Below, one piece after another: positions 8,546 through 15,906 of a stretch of 39,073 nucleotides of DNA. The DNA lies in contig JAPLGZ010000158.1 in NCBI GenBank assembly GCA_026389895.1, positions 1-39,073 of the forward strand, given 5' to 3'. Made by a program: the position numbers and the translations under genes. The notes under the pieces are model-generated. The model saw nothing but the letters and a program-made list of their open reading frames with translations, was not told the origin of the DNA and made no database searches. The first letter of the stretch is position 1. Each line of letters opens with the position of its first letter. The DNA comes from Chloroflexota bacterium. GTDB lineage: Bacteria; Chloroflexota; Anaerolineae; Caldilineales; Caldilineaceae.

Positions 8546-10479
8546 CGGTTCGGCTGGGTTACCGTGATGGGCTGCATATCGCGCAAGGCTGGGCAATCCA
8601 AATAGGTATTGGCCTCACCAATCAGCGGTGAACGTAGCCATAATGTCAGTAAGAGCAGACAGCAGAGCATCAACGCGCTGAGCACAATCAGCCAATAAGA
8701 GATCAGGTGCGTCACCTTCACCTGGCCGCGCAGTTGCTTGGCGTTTTTTGTGCTTTGCGGCACGGCTTCCGCAGCAAAATCATGCAGGCGGTCTTTGCCA
8801 AACAGGTGGGGTTGCCGAACGATAGGCGCAAATTGGATGGTCTCCGCGTTCCCGGCATCGATAACCGCAATCACCTGTGTCGGCTCAAACTGCAGATCGC
8901 TGCTTTTGCCACGCAGCATAAAATGGACGGTCTCAGGGGCGTTACCCGAATTTTCGATGCGCACCTGGGCCACCTCGCCCGGCTTGATCTCTTGCGGCCA
9001 GATGTCACTGATCAACAAACCAGCCGTATGCTCAACGATCAGTTTGAGTGTGATTTGGGCCACCGCCTTACTGCCCACGCGTTCAAAGTTAGCTTTAACA
9101 TCGACACGCAATGGATAGACACCCGCGCGACTTTGCGGGCCAGCCGGTGGACTGGCCGCGATCCGAAAGATCTCAAATCGGCCGTTCACATCGATTGCGC
9201 GCGCATTCGCTGCATCTGAATCCAGGCTACACCACTCGCGCCCTGGCCCTTGCACCTCTAGCCACATGCTACCTGTCTGTGTACCCGTATAGGCGACAGA
9301 GATGGTGCCAAACACTGTCGCGCCAGGCTTGACGCGCAGTTCGGGTGGGTCGACTTTAACGGTAAAAGGCGAACGTGGGGGCTCGATTACCGGACGTCGG
9401 CCCGCAGGCGTATCCAGTTGCTCATCTGCCCACTTCGCTGTAGTGGGCATCCATTTAGCCAGCTTTATATAGGTTTGGCCCGTCCCGAAGCCAACAGGCA
9501 CGGCCTCGCCGTCCGCCGCTTCACCCTCTGCTGCGTTATCTGTAGGAACTTTGAATTCAAGACTCTGGGCCACCGGCAAGATGCGCGCCAAGGCCACGGC
9601 CATTGCGCCCGCCGTCTCAAAACGCTCAAGCGGCGCTTTGGCCAGCGCTGTCAAGATCACCTGCTCGATTGGCTGGGGCAGATCGGGGACAAGGACACGC
9701 GGCGCGGGGGGAATCGCCGCGATTTTCTGTTGTGCTTGTGCCAAATTTTCTACTTCGGGGAAAGGAGTTCGGCCCATCAACAATTCGTAGAGCAGAATTC
9801 CCAACTGGTAGACTTCACTGCGCGCATCACCAGGCTTTGTTGGACCTTCTGCCTTTGGCATCTCTTCTGCCGTTGGAATCTCCTCTGGCGACAGATATTG
9901 ATACCATGCGGCCGGCGGCGCTTGCAGAGGCATGGCGGTTGGTGGCAGCAGCGCCGTCAACCCCAAGTCGACTAAGAGCGGTTGATATAAAAACGCCTGT
10001 TCGATTTCGGTTCTCGTCAGCCAGATTGACCAGGGATGTAGGTCGCGCGGCAAAAGGCCCATCCGGCGAATAAACTCTGTGGCGTAACAGATTTGTTGGA
10101 CAAGCTCAATCGCGTCGGCCATCGTCAACCAGTGGGTATCGTTGCGCAAGGCTTTGAGCACGGTGTCAAGCCGGTAGCCATCGAACAGATCTATGACGAC
10201 ATAACATAGGCTGGTGGTGTCTGGTTGATGCACGGCCAGGCGTTGATATAACAGGTTGGGATAGCGATAGCGACTGGCTTTGCGGATCTCTTGTTGAAAT
10301 TTTACAGGAAAGCCCAGTTCACCGGAGAACGTCTTGTCTACAAGCTCAATCGCGATGGATTGGCCCAGCACGAGATCGTAGGCGCGAAAGACGACGCCAG
10401 TTTTGCTGTTGCGCAGCCAAGTAGTAATTTGGTAACGCTGATCAAGCGTTTGGCCGATCCAATCTTGGATCTGAATCAT
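8542..10479 (-). CDS. Ser/Thr kinase-like protein (predicted pseudokinase) with Ig-like domains and C-terminal TM helix
   Basis: A 645-residue protein. Residues 15-300 follow the Hanks-type kinase fold: a QEI segment for helix C, DLFDG at the hinge, LPRDLHPWSIW for the catalytic loop, VDLGLT for DFG, LSPEE for APE, and Y.LGILLYELLMGRTPF for helix F. The beta-3 lysine of VAIK is a glutamate (IAIE, residue 45), the glycine loop has no GxG, HRDLKxxN reads PRDLHPWSI, and DFG reads DLG. The aspartates remain, but without the lysine and loop asparagine I predict weak or no kinase activity. Two Ig-like domains (about 350-475 and 480-580) precede a TM helix (about 593-615). The start ATG overlaps the upstream stop (TAATG), so translation is coupled to the FHA gene. 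It may act as a scaffold in a signalling complex. Confidence 0.85.
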   Translation of the reverse strand: MIQIQDWIGQTLDQRYQITTWLRNSKTGVVFRAYDLVLGQSIAIELVDKTFSGELGFPVKFQQEIRKASRYRYPNLLYQRLAVHQPDTTSLCYVVIDLFDGYRLDTVLKALRNDTHWLTMADAIELVQQICYATEFIRRMGLLPRDLHPWSIWLTRTEIEQAFLYQPLLVDLGLTALLPPTAMPLQAPPAAWYQYLSPEEIPTAEEMPKAEGPTKPGDARSEVYQLGILLYELLMGRTPFPEVENLAQAQQKIAAIPPAPRVLVPDLPQPIEQVILTALAKAPLERFETAGAMAVALARILPVAQSLEFKVPTDNAAEGEAADGEAVPVGFGTGQTYIKLAKWMPTTAKWADEQLDTPAGRRPVIEPPRSPFTVKVDPPELRVKPGATVFGTISVAYTGTQTGSMWLEVQGPGREWCSLDSDAANARAIDVNGRFEIFRIAASPPAGPQSRAGVYPLRVDVKANFERVGSKAVAQITLKLIVEHTAGLLISDIWPQEIKPGEVAQVRIENSGNAPETVHFMLRGKSSDLQFEPTQVIAVIDAGNAETIQFAPIVRQPHLFGKDRLHDFAAEAVPQSTKNAKQLRGQVKVTHLISYWLIVLSALMLCCLLLLTLWLRSPLIGEANTYLDCPALRDMQPITVTQPNR

Positions 10480-11672
10480 TAGGGTGCCACCGTGCGTTGG
10501 AATTTGAACTGAAAACTGGTTAGGATGGCGAAATCGCGCTGTGCTGGGGTGCCCATACCCACGCCGTGGACAATGTCACTGGGGAAACCCTCTACGCGTA
10601 CACTGTAGACAGCGCCCGCAGCGCCCATTGGAAAGTTAAAGGCATATTCGGGCAACGGTTTAGCTTCGGTGACACCACTTGTGCTGCCGCTGGGCCACTG
10701 CACCATCACGGTTTGACCCAGCAGACGGTGGTTGTTTTCGTCCACCACTTCTACATAAATATTATGCCGCCCTTGCGCCGTCACTTCATCTTGCCATTGA
10801 GCCGCAACCAGCCGCCAATAGGGCTGGCCAGTAATTCGTTGCGCTGGCTCCACCTCTACACCGAGCGCCGCCCATATCGCATCGCTGGCTAATACGTCGC
10901 TGGTTAATCCATCCGTAGTGACCATCGTTGGCAAAATCGACAGCGCCGGCGTAATTGGTTGTGTGCCTGTGATAACCGGCGGCAAGGTAAACGCTGGCGG
11001 CAACGGCAACGTCGCGACGGCGGTGGCCGTCGCGACTAGGATAGGGGCCGCTAGCTCTGGTGCTGCTAGATCTGGTGCTCGCGTGGCGATTGGTAAGGGC
11101 ATAGTCGTCGGTGTTCTGGTGGGCGTGAGCGTCATCAGGATCGGCGTCTTCTGCGCGGCGGTCGTCGGTGTATTGTTGAGCGCCGCCGCATTAATCCGGT
11201 TTAGGCTCACCAAACCGAAAATCGCGCCCGCGATTACCAGTAAGCTAAACAGGGTATAAAGCGTGATACGATTGAGCGATGGCCGGATTCTGATCGGATG
11301 GCTGACACCTAGCGCAAAGAGCGCCGCAATCTCATCTTCGGTGAGCAGCCCATGGCGCGCGGTCGTTGACAGCCTGACGTCATGCCAGACTAGTTTGTAT
11401 TCACCGACTTGTAGAATCTCTTTCGGGTTCCATGGTTCCAGTTCATTGCCACTGATCAGCTTACCACCCATCAAGGTTTTTGCCTCACCATTATTGCGCA
11501 CTTGCACCAAGCGGTCATAGGCAAAAATAATTACCAGATGGCGCGGTGCCACCTGCCCATCATCGAGCACCAGATCATTGCTGGGATCTCGGCCCAGGGA
11601 TAACCGGTGCATCTTGCACTTGACCAAACAATATTGACCCGTGGGCGTTTTTAGATAGATTTCGCTTGCCAT
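10479..11672 (-). CDS. FHA domain-TM protein with extracellular C-terminal domain
   Basis: A 397-residue protein. The N-terminal cytoplasmic part is an FHA domain (about 5-98): LGRDPSNDLVL carries the conserved GR (27-28), APRH (42-45) stands for the usual SxxH, and NNG at 60-62 is present. FHA domains bind phosphothreonine. A TM helix lies at about 136-158 and is followed by a Pro/Thr/Ala-rich linker with TPTRTPTT-like runs, then a beta-rich C-terminal domain (about 260-390) of the Ig-like kind. It is the first gene after the terminator that ends the tail operon, so it probably opens its own transcription unit. It ends one base into the ATG of the kinase-like gene. It could be the docking partner of the FHA-bearing tail baseplate protein or of the kinase-like protein; neither is proven. 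Confidence 0.85.
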   Translation of the reverse strand: MASEIYLKTPTGQYCLVKCKMHRLSLGRDPSNDLVLDDGQVAPRHLVIIFAYDRLVQVRNNGEAKTLMGGKLISGNELEPWNPKEILQVGEYKLVWHDVRLSTTARHGLLTEDEIAALFALGVSHPIRIRPSLNRITLYTLFSLLVIAGAIFGLVSLNRINAAALNNTPTTAAQKTPILMTLTPTRTPTTMPLPIATRAPDLAAPELAAPILVATATAVATLPLPPAFTLPPVITGTQPITPALSILPTMVTTDGLTSDVLASDAIWAALGVEVEPAQRITGQPYWRLVAAQWQDEVTAQGRHNIYVEVVDENNHRLLGQTVMVQWPSGSTSGVTEAKPLPEYAFNFPMGAAGAVYSVRVEGFPSDIVHGVGMGTPAQRDFAILTSFQFKFQRTVAP

Positions 11673-11726
11673 TACGGTGGTTATAAACTCTCAACGCTCA
11701 CAGGTACGCGCGTTTGTAGACAATCA

Positions 11727-11750
11727 ATGGTAGATAAATGGTAGATGGTA
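11727..11750. promoter_or_regulatory. Direct repeats upstream of the signalling module
   Basis: ATGGTAGA occurs at 11727-11734 and again at 11738-11745, exactly 11 bases apart, followed by a partial ATGGTA at 11745-11750. Known SARP-family binding sites are heptamer direct repeats with about 11-base periodicity, and this island encodes a SARP/BTAD-family regulator. The repeats lie between the tail-operon terminator and the start of the FHA-TM gene, a sensible operator position. No clear -35/-10 pair could be chosen nearby. Confidence 0.3.
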
Positions 11751-11783
11751 TAAAAGGCGGTAGAGTGTCGAGTGTCTACCGCC
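11751..11783 (-). terminator. Rho-independent terminator of the tail operon
   Basis: On the minus strand GGCGGTAGA (11783-11775) pairs perfectly with TCTACCGCC (11764-11756) across a 10-base loop, and TTTTATA follows. It lies about 50 bases past the stop of the tail protein I gene. It separates the structural tail genes from the FHA/kinase-like membrane module. Confidence 0.75.
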
Positions 11784-11829
11784 TATAAATGACAAAAAAC
11801 GCAGCGATGCCCTTACCGCGTCTAATCAA

Positions 11830-12924
11830 TTATAGGCCACGAACAGTGGCTGGTGCCTCAAGAATTAGCTGGTAGGCCGCATGGGCTGGTTTATGGGCAT
11901 CAATCAAGGCAACAATATAGGTGCGTTGTTCTTCTTGGGCGCGTAGCTTGACCGTAAAAGTCGCTTTGTCGAAGTCTTCACTGATTTCGGCGATTTGTCC
12001 GGTATAAATTTGTAAAAGTTGACCTAAAGCCCAACTGGTGCCACATCGGGCATAGATGGCATAGGCCTGCGCTAATAGCGTTCGCTGTTGCTTTTCGTCC
12101 CATGTCTCATCAAAGACCCATCCAAACCAGCGCGCTAACCAGGGTAGAAACGTCTGGGGAGCTGTCTTAGGGTGCAGAAATAAGTCAAAATTGCCAATCG
12201 TCCAATCAATTGGCAATAAGATCGATTCAAAAAGCGCCAGGTAGCGCACAAAGAAATTTTCTGCCGAATCGTATAGTTGACTCTCGCCCTGTAAATTGTT
12301 ATGCGTGGCAACGGCTGGTGGCTGGTAGATTTCTGGCAGATACTTGATCAAACGTCGGCTGTGGCGCGGCAACAAGGCCAGCCAGCTCGGTTCATAGTCC
12401 GGTGCCTCTGCGGGTAATGGCAGAGGTGGCAATGGCTCAAAAGGCGGTGGCGGCAACACTGTCTGCTGGCGCAGTTCAAAGATTATTTTTAGCGCTTGGA
12501 TCGTTTCCAACTTGTCTGCCGAGAGTTCGGTTGGAATTTCAAGTTGGTCATCTGGCGCTAAGGGTACGCGCTCATCTCGCACTAAACGCACGCGCATATA
12601 GGCACCAAGCCGGCTACGTCGTGTGCCATATTTGCTGATGTCTGTGACCCAACATGCCTTATCTGTACATTCGAGCAAAATATGTTGGCGCGAAGCGTCC
12701 AGGCCCGCCTCATCAATGAACAAAAAATAGTCGGTCTGATGACGATTCGCCCGCAAGTAATCAATTTTACTCGTTTGCAAATCAGCCGCGCGGATCAGAC
12801 GATAATATTCAATGTCGCCGCGCGGGAATTCCTGCGGCCAACGACCGATCACTACTTTGCCACGCGCGGGCAGATCAACAACTACAAAAAAACGAGGTGC
12901 GTCAATGCGTAATCTGAATCTCAT
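11830..12924 (-). CDS. Tail protein I-like baseplate protein with N-terminal FHA domain
   Basis: A 364-residue fusion. The C-terminal part (about 185-360) resembles the phage tail protein I family found next to baseplate protein J in contractile tails and eCIS clusters: a YLPEIYQ motif, a FFVRYLALFESIL segment, and FLPWLARWFGW followed by RTLLAQAYAIYARCGT. The N-terminal 145 residues look like an FHA domain: VIGRWP with GR at 27-28, ASRQH at 77-81 and SKYGT at 97-101. A Pro-rich hinge (about 157-175) joins the two. FHA domains bind phosphothreonine, so the baseplate carries a potential docking module. The start overlaps the end of the J gene by 4 bases, indicating coupled expression and co-assembly. 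The Hairpin at 11751 follows it. It fills the place of Afp12/Pvc12 only by position. Confidence 0.8.
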   Translation of the reverse strand: MRFRLRIDAPRFFVVVDLPARGKVVIGRWPQEFPRGDIEYYRLIRAADLQTSKIDYLRANRHQTDYFLFIDEAGLDASRQHILLECTDKACWVTDISKYGTRRSRLGAYMRVRLVRDERVPLAPDDQLEIPTELSADKLETIQALKIIFELRQQTVLPPPPFEPLPPLPLPAEAPDYEPSWLALLPRHSRRLIKYLPEIYQPPAVATHNNLQGESQLYDSAENFFVRYLALFESILLPIDWTIGNFDLFLHPKTAPQTFLPWLARWFGWVFDETWDEKQQRTLLAQAYAIYARCGTSWALGQLLQIYTGQIAEISEDFDKATFTVKLRAQEEQRTYIVALIDAHKPAHAAYQLILEAPATVRGL

Positions 12925-15002
12925 AGCAACACAAAGCTCACATCATGTTGTCCCGAAAGGATCACGCCGTGCCGCGGGAGCAAAATTTCAGAGACGGCTT
13001 CCTGGTCTAGGTCGGCTGGTATACTGCTTGCCTCAAACAGCTTCACGTCCGTAATCGCCTGTACCCCTTCGATATCTTGCAGACAACGGTAGATATCCTG
13101 CGGCTGTAATTTACGCCCAAACGGCCAGCCCAGCCCATCAAAACCCCCGATCAATGGATTTAGAAAGTGATAAAGTTGGCGTCGGATTGACTTGCGCACT
13201 TCGTTTTGATTCATGCCAATCGGCGGGTGAATCGTTACCAAGACGCTCGCATAGTGGTAACTTGGTTCAGCAATCACAAGCCGAGTGGTCAGCAAGCGGC
13301 GTTGATCGAGAAAATTGCGCAGCTTTGCCTTGTCCTCCGCACTAGTTTGCAACTGTGCGCCCGTCAACTGCCCTTGCGCGTCGGGCACATGCGCCATCAA
13401 CAACAATTCCACGGTGCCTGGGGCGATATTCTCTGCTGCATCGGATTTGGGTTGAAAACATTTAACGCGCCCGAAATGGACGCCCACTTCTGGTTGTTGG
13501 GCAAGAAATTCAAAATCTTCGGCGGTCACGGCCCGTTCGATCGTGCGCAGTCGACGTGGCATCTCTAACTTGGCTGCTTCCAAGGTCTGCTGATCCAAGC
13601 CCCCTGTCGCACTATGTCGATTTCTCACTTGTTTAACATAAGGGATCGCTGTCTTTAGGGTATTTAGTTCACCCTGCTTAACATTACCGATAATGCCGCC
13701 ACCATAGCGATAGGAGTGGAAGATTAACTGCGCCCCACGCGCTGGCACGCGGCCATAACGTCTGATCGCACCATCGCGCTGGCGGATGGCAGGGCCTAAG
13801 CGCAACTCGCCGGTTACGCTATCCAGCATATAATCCGGACTATCCTCACAAGAGTCGCCAAAATCCGTCACTTCATGCCAATCCTCATCTTGATCAACGC
13901 CATTGACCCGAACCAAGAGACGCTCACCTTTGTCCTGCAGGCGTGGAGCCAGGAGCGGGGTAAATTGGAGAAAAAACCGTTGCCCTGGTGACCCATCGCT
14001 CTCGCCCAGGTTTTCGTCTTTTTTAACCGCAGCATGCGTTGCCTGGATTGTACAGCCCAAAACCGCCGGTGCATCGAAGCCCAGGAGTAACGGTGACTTT
14101 GTATAGCTCGTCATCTTCAAGGCGAGATCGTCTGATGATATATCTCTTACCCGCACCCGCACCCAATACAGATCATACACCTTTTCTGGTTGTGTAGCGT
14201 TGCCAACGTTGGTTATTTTGATCTTTTGGCGGCCCATTTGGGGTAGGTGAAACTGTATACGGCCATTATCATTCAACCCTTTAATCTCATTGAACTCAAT
14301 ATCAGTGGGATTGATAGGCTCCCAACCATCATTGCCATTGGAGACCTGCCATTCGTAGGGCGGCTGCTTATTATTAATGCCAAAACCAGCGTTGGGTTCT
14401 ACTGTCAGGGTCAGACAGACCAGATGAAAGCTAAGATCATTGCTAAACCCCCAGTAGAGAGCATCACCGATCTTCGGGGTTGGCGTGGAAGCAAAGACCG
14501 GCACCCTGGCGAGCTTCTTGTGTAGAGTGTCCAGGGTATAATCGACATATTGGGTCCCCTTGTCGGTGGTCACAGATGTGATACAGGCTCTTAGCACGGG
14601 CACTTGCACCTCAAATAGATCATCCGTCGTAAAAATTACTGGCTCTACTGTTTCGGTTTGAACGGTAGAGACGGCGGTATAGGCCGCGATCGACGGCACG
14701 CCCCCCGTCGGTTCTGCCAACGCTTTGCTAAACCAAAAGGTAAGCGCGGTGCGTGCGGCCTGGGGCGGATTTAATCCCACCCCAAACATCTCCATAAACT
14801 TGACATAATGGAGATCAGGCACCTGGTTCATCCGATAGAGTATGAGCTCTACCATCCAGGCAAAGAGTTCGACCAACGTGATGCCAGGATCACTCACGTT
14901 GTGGTCAGTCCATTCTGGGGTAAAGTGCGGAATCCGTTTTTTTGCTTCGTCTACAATTTGTTGAAACTTGCGATCGTCGAGTGGTGGCGCGTTCAGGGCC
15001 AT
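12921..15002 (-). CDS. Baseplate assembly protein J-like (large eCIS baseplate protein)
   Basis: A 693-residue protein of the J-like type found in eCIS clusters and related contractile tails. The N-terminus shows the recognisable pattern FTPEWTDHNVSDPGITLVE followed by LFAWMVELILYRMNQVPD, seen in putative baseplate assembly proteins. The middle holds beta-rich inserted domains, and the C-terminal third (AVTAEDFEFLAQQ, then RCLQDIEGVQAITDVKL) matches the conserved J core. In contractile particles J forms the baseplate wedge that contacts the sheath, gp25 and tail protein I. A GGAG sits 7 bases before the ATG. It lies downstream of gp25 and overlaps the tail protein I gene, the normal eCIS order. 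Confidence 0.9.
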   Translation of the reverse strand: MALNAPPLDDRKFQQIVDEAKKRIPHFTPEWTDHNVSDPGITLVELFAWMVELILYRMNQVPDLHYVKFMEMFGVGLNPPQAARTALTFWFSKALAEPTGGVPSIAAYTAVSTVQTETVEPVIFTTDDLFEVQVPVLRACITSVTTDKGTQYVDYTLDTLHKKLARVPVFASTPTPKIGDALYWGFSNDLSFHLVCLTLTVEPNAGFGINNKQPPYEWQVSNGNDGWEPINPTDIEFNEIKGLNDNGRIQFHLPQMGRQKIKITNVGNATQPEKVYDLYWVRVRVRDISSDDLALKMTSYTKSPLLLGFDAPAVLGCTIQATHAAVKKDENLGESDGSPGQRFFLQFTPLLAPRLQDKGERLLVRVNGVDQDEDWHEVTDFGDSCEDSPDYMLDSVTGELRLGPAIRQRDGAIRRYGRVPARGAQLIFHSYRYGGGIIGNVKQGELNTLKTAIPYVKQVRNRHSATGGLDQQTLEAAKLEMPRRLRTIERAVTAEDFEFLAQQPEVGVHFGRVKCFQPKSDAAENIAPGTVELLLMAHVPDAQGQLTGAQLQTSAEDKAKLRNFLDQRRLLTTRLVIAEPSYHYASVLVTIHPPIGMNQNEVRKSIRRQLYHFLNPLIGGFDGLGWPFGRKLQPQDIYRCLQDIEGVQAITDVKLFEASSIPADLDQEAVSEILLPRHGVILSGQHDVSFVLL

Positions 15003-15058
15003 GACTTACTCCAAGCCGAGTTTCTTGTATGCAGGACAACCTACGCTTCAGTCATCAA

Positions 15059-15454
15059 CTACTCTTGCGGTATCAAATAGTAGGGATAGACGAGACTACG
15101 TTTGTCGTGGGTTGATTTGATTTCGTAATTTAAAGTAATTAGGAGCATGCCATCTGGGTTGAACACTTGATCGATCTGAATGTCCAAGATCTCTAGGCGC
15201 GGCTCCCACATCTTCAAAGCTTCTTCTACATAACGCCGCGCAATGATGGCCGTCTCGGCGTTGTTTGGGGCAAAAACTAGTTCATGCAAGCGGCTCCCAA
15301 AGGTAGGCCGCATGACACGTTCGCCGGGCGCGGTGCTTAAGATGATCGCAATCGATTGTTCAATTTCATTGTGTAAATCCGTTAGCGCAAGCGTGCGATT
15401 GATGCCCAGTTGGGGCGGGAATGCCCAACCACGCCCGACAATTGATGATGTCAT
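15059..15454 (-). CDS. gp25-like baseplate wedge protein
   Basis: A 131-residue protein of the GPW/gp25 family, with the usual family length. Recognisable features are the N-terminal G.GWAFPP..G segment, the helix NEIEQSIAIILSTAPGERVMRP followed by FGSRLHELVF and, near the C-terminus, WEPRLEILDI. gp25 initiates sheath polymerisation at the baseplate and carries the conserved EPR motif, visible here as W-E-P-R. A strong AGGGAGA precedes the ATG. It lies between the PAAR-like gene and J, as in PVC/Afp-type clusters. Confidence 0.93.
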   Translation of the reverse strand: MTSSIVGRGWAFPPQLGINRTLALTDLHNEIEQSIAIILSTAPGERVMRPTFGSRLHELVFAPNNAETAIIARRYVEEALKMWEPRLEILDIQIDQVFNPDGMLLITLNYEIKSTHDKRSLVYPYYLIPQE

Positions 15455-15464
15455 TGATTCTCCC

Positions 15465-15857
15465 TTAGGCTGTCGTCACCGTGACTTGTCCGGGAAAGGT
15501 GACGGTGATGACCCCAAGCCATTGACACGACAGCGTGCAGCCATTATGGAGCGCCATTTGGCCGCCCACCAGCACTGTCGGCGAACCGGGTGCCCAGGGT
15601 TGCGAGGTTGCGGGCACACAAGGGGCCGGCGTAAAGGTTCCCAATTTAGCGGCGGTGGCTGCAATCACCACCGGATTGGTCGGCGCTGAGCAAAGACCAA
15701 AGGGCTGAATATTTTTCAGCGGCACAAAATCCATAATGGTCGCGGCGGGCATACCCGCTTGATTTGCCACGCGTTTTTCTGGTGTCAGCGTTAGCATGCT
15801 GGGGGCTACACCAAAGGTGCAAGCTAACATGGCGCCTTGGCATACTTGTTGTGGCAT
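15465..15857 (-). CDS. PAAR-like spike-tip protein (DUF4280 type)
   Basis: A 130-residue protein with the pattern of DUF4280/PAAR-like tip proteins: VCQGAMLACTFG at the N-terminus, a conserved NIQPFGLC segment in the middle, and a C-terminal PTVLVGGQMALHNGCTLSC segment. These proteins cap the VgrG-like spike and sharpen the tip; conserved Cys residues may coordinate a metal or form disulphides. AAGGAGAG lies upstream of the ATG. It follows the spike gene directly and precedes gp25, which fits a spike-tip role. No toxin extension is present. Confidence 0.85.
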   Translation of the reverse strand: MPQQVCQGAMLACTFGVAPSMLTLTPEKRVANQAGMPAATIMDFVPLKNIQPFGLCSAPTNPVVIAATAAKLGTFTPAPCVPATSQPWAPGSPTVLVGGQMALHNGCTLSCQWLGVITVTFPGQVTVTTA

Positions 15858-15906
15858 CGTTCTCTCCTTGATATTTTTCGATCATTCTTCTCGGCCAGCA
15901 TGGGCT

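Noticed and set aside
8540-8560. Programmed -1 frameshift signal between the kinase-like and SH3b genes
   Set aside because: No X-XXY-YYZ heptamer or strong downstream structure was found by eye; I keep only the weaker possibility of a split gene as a finding.
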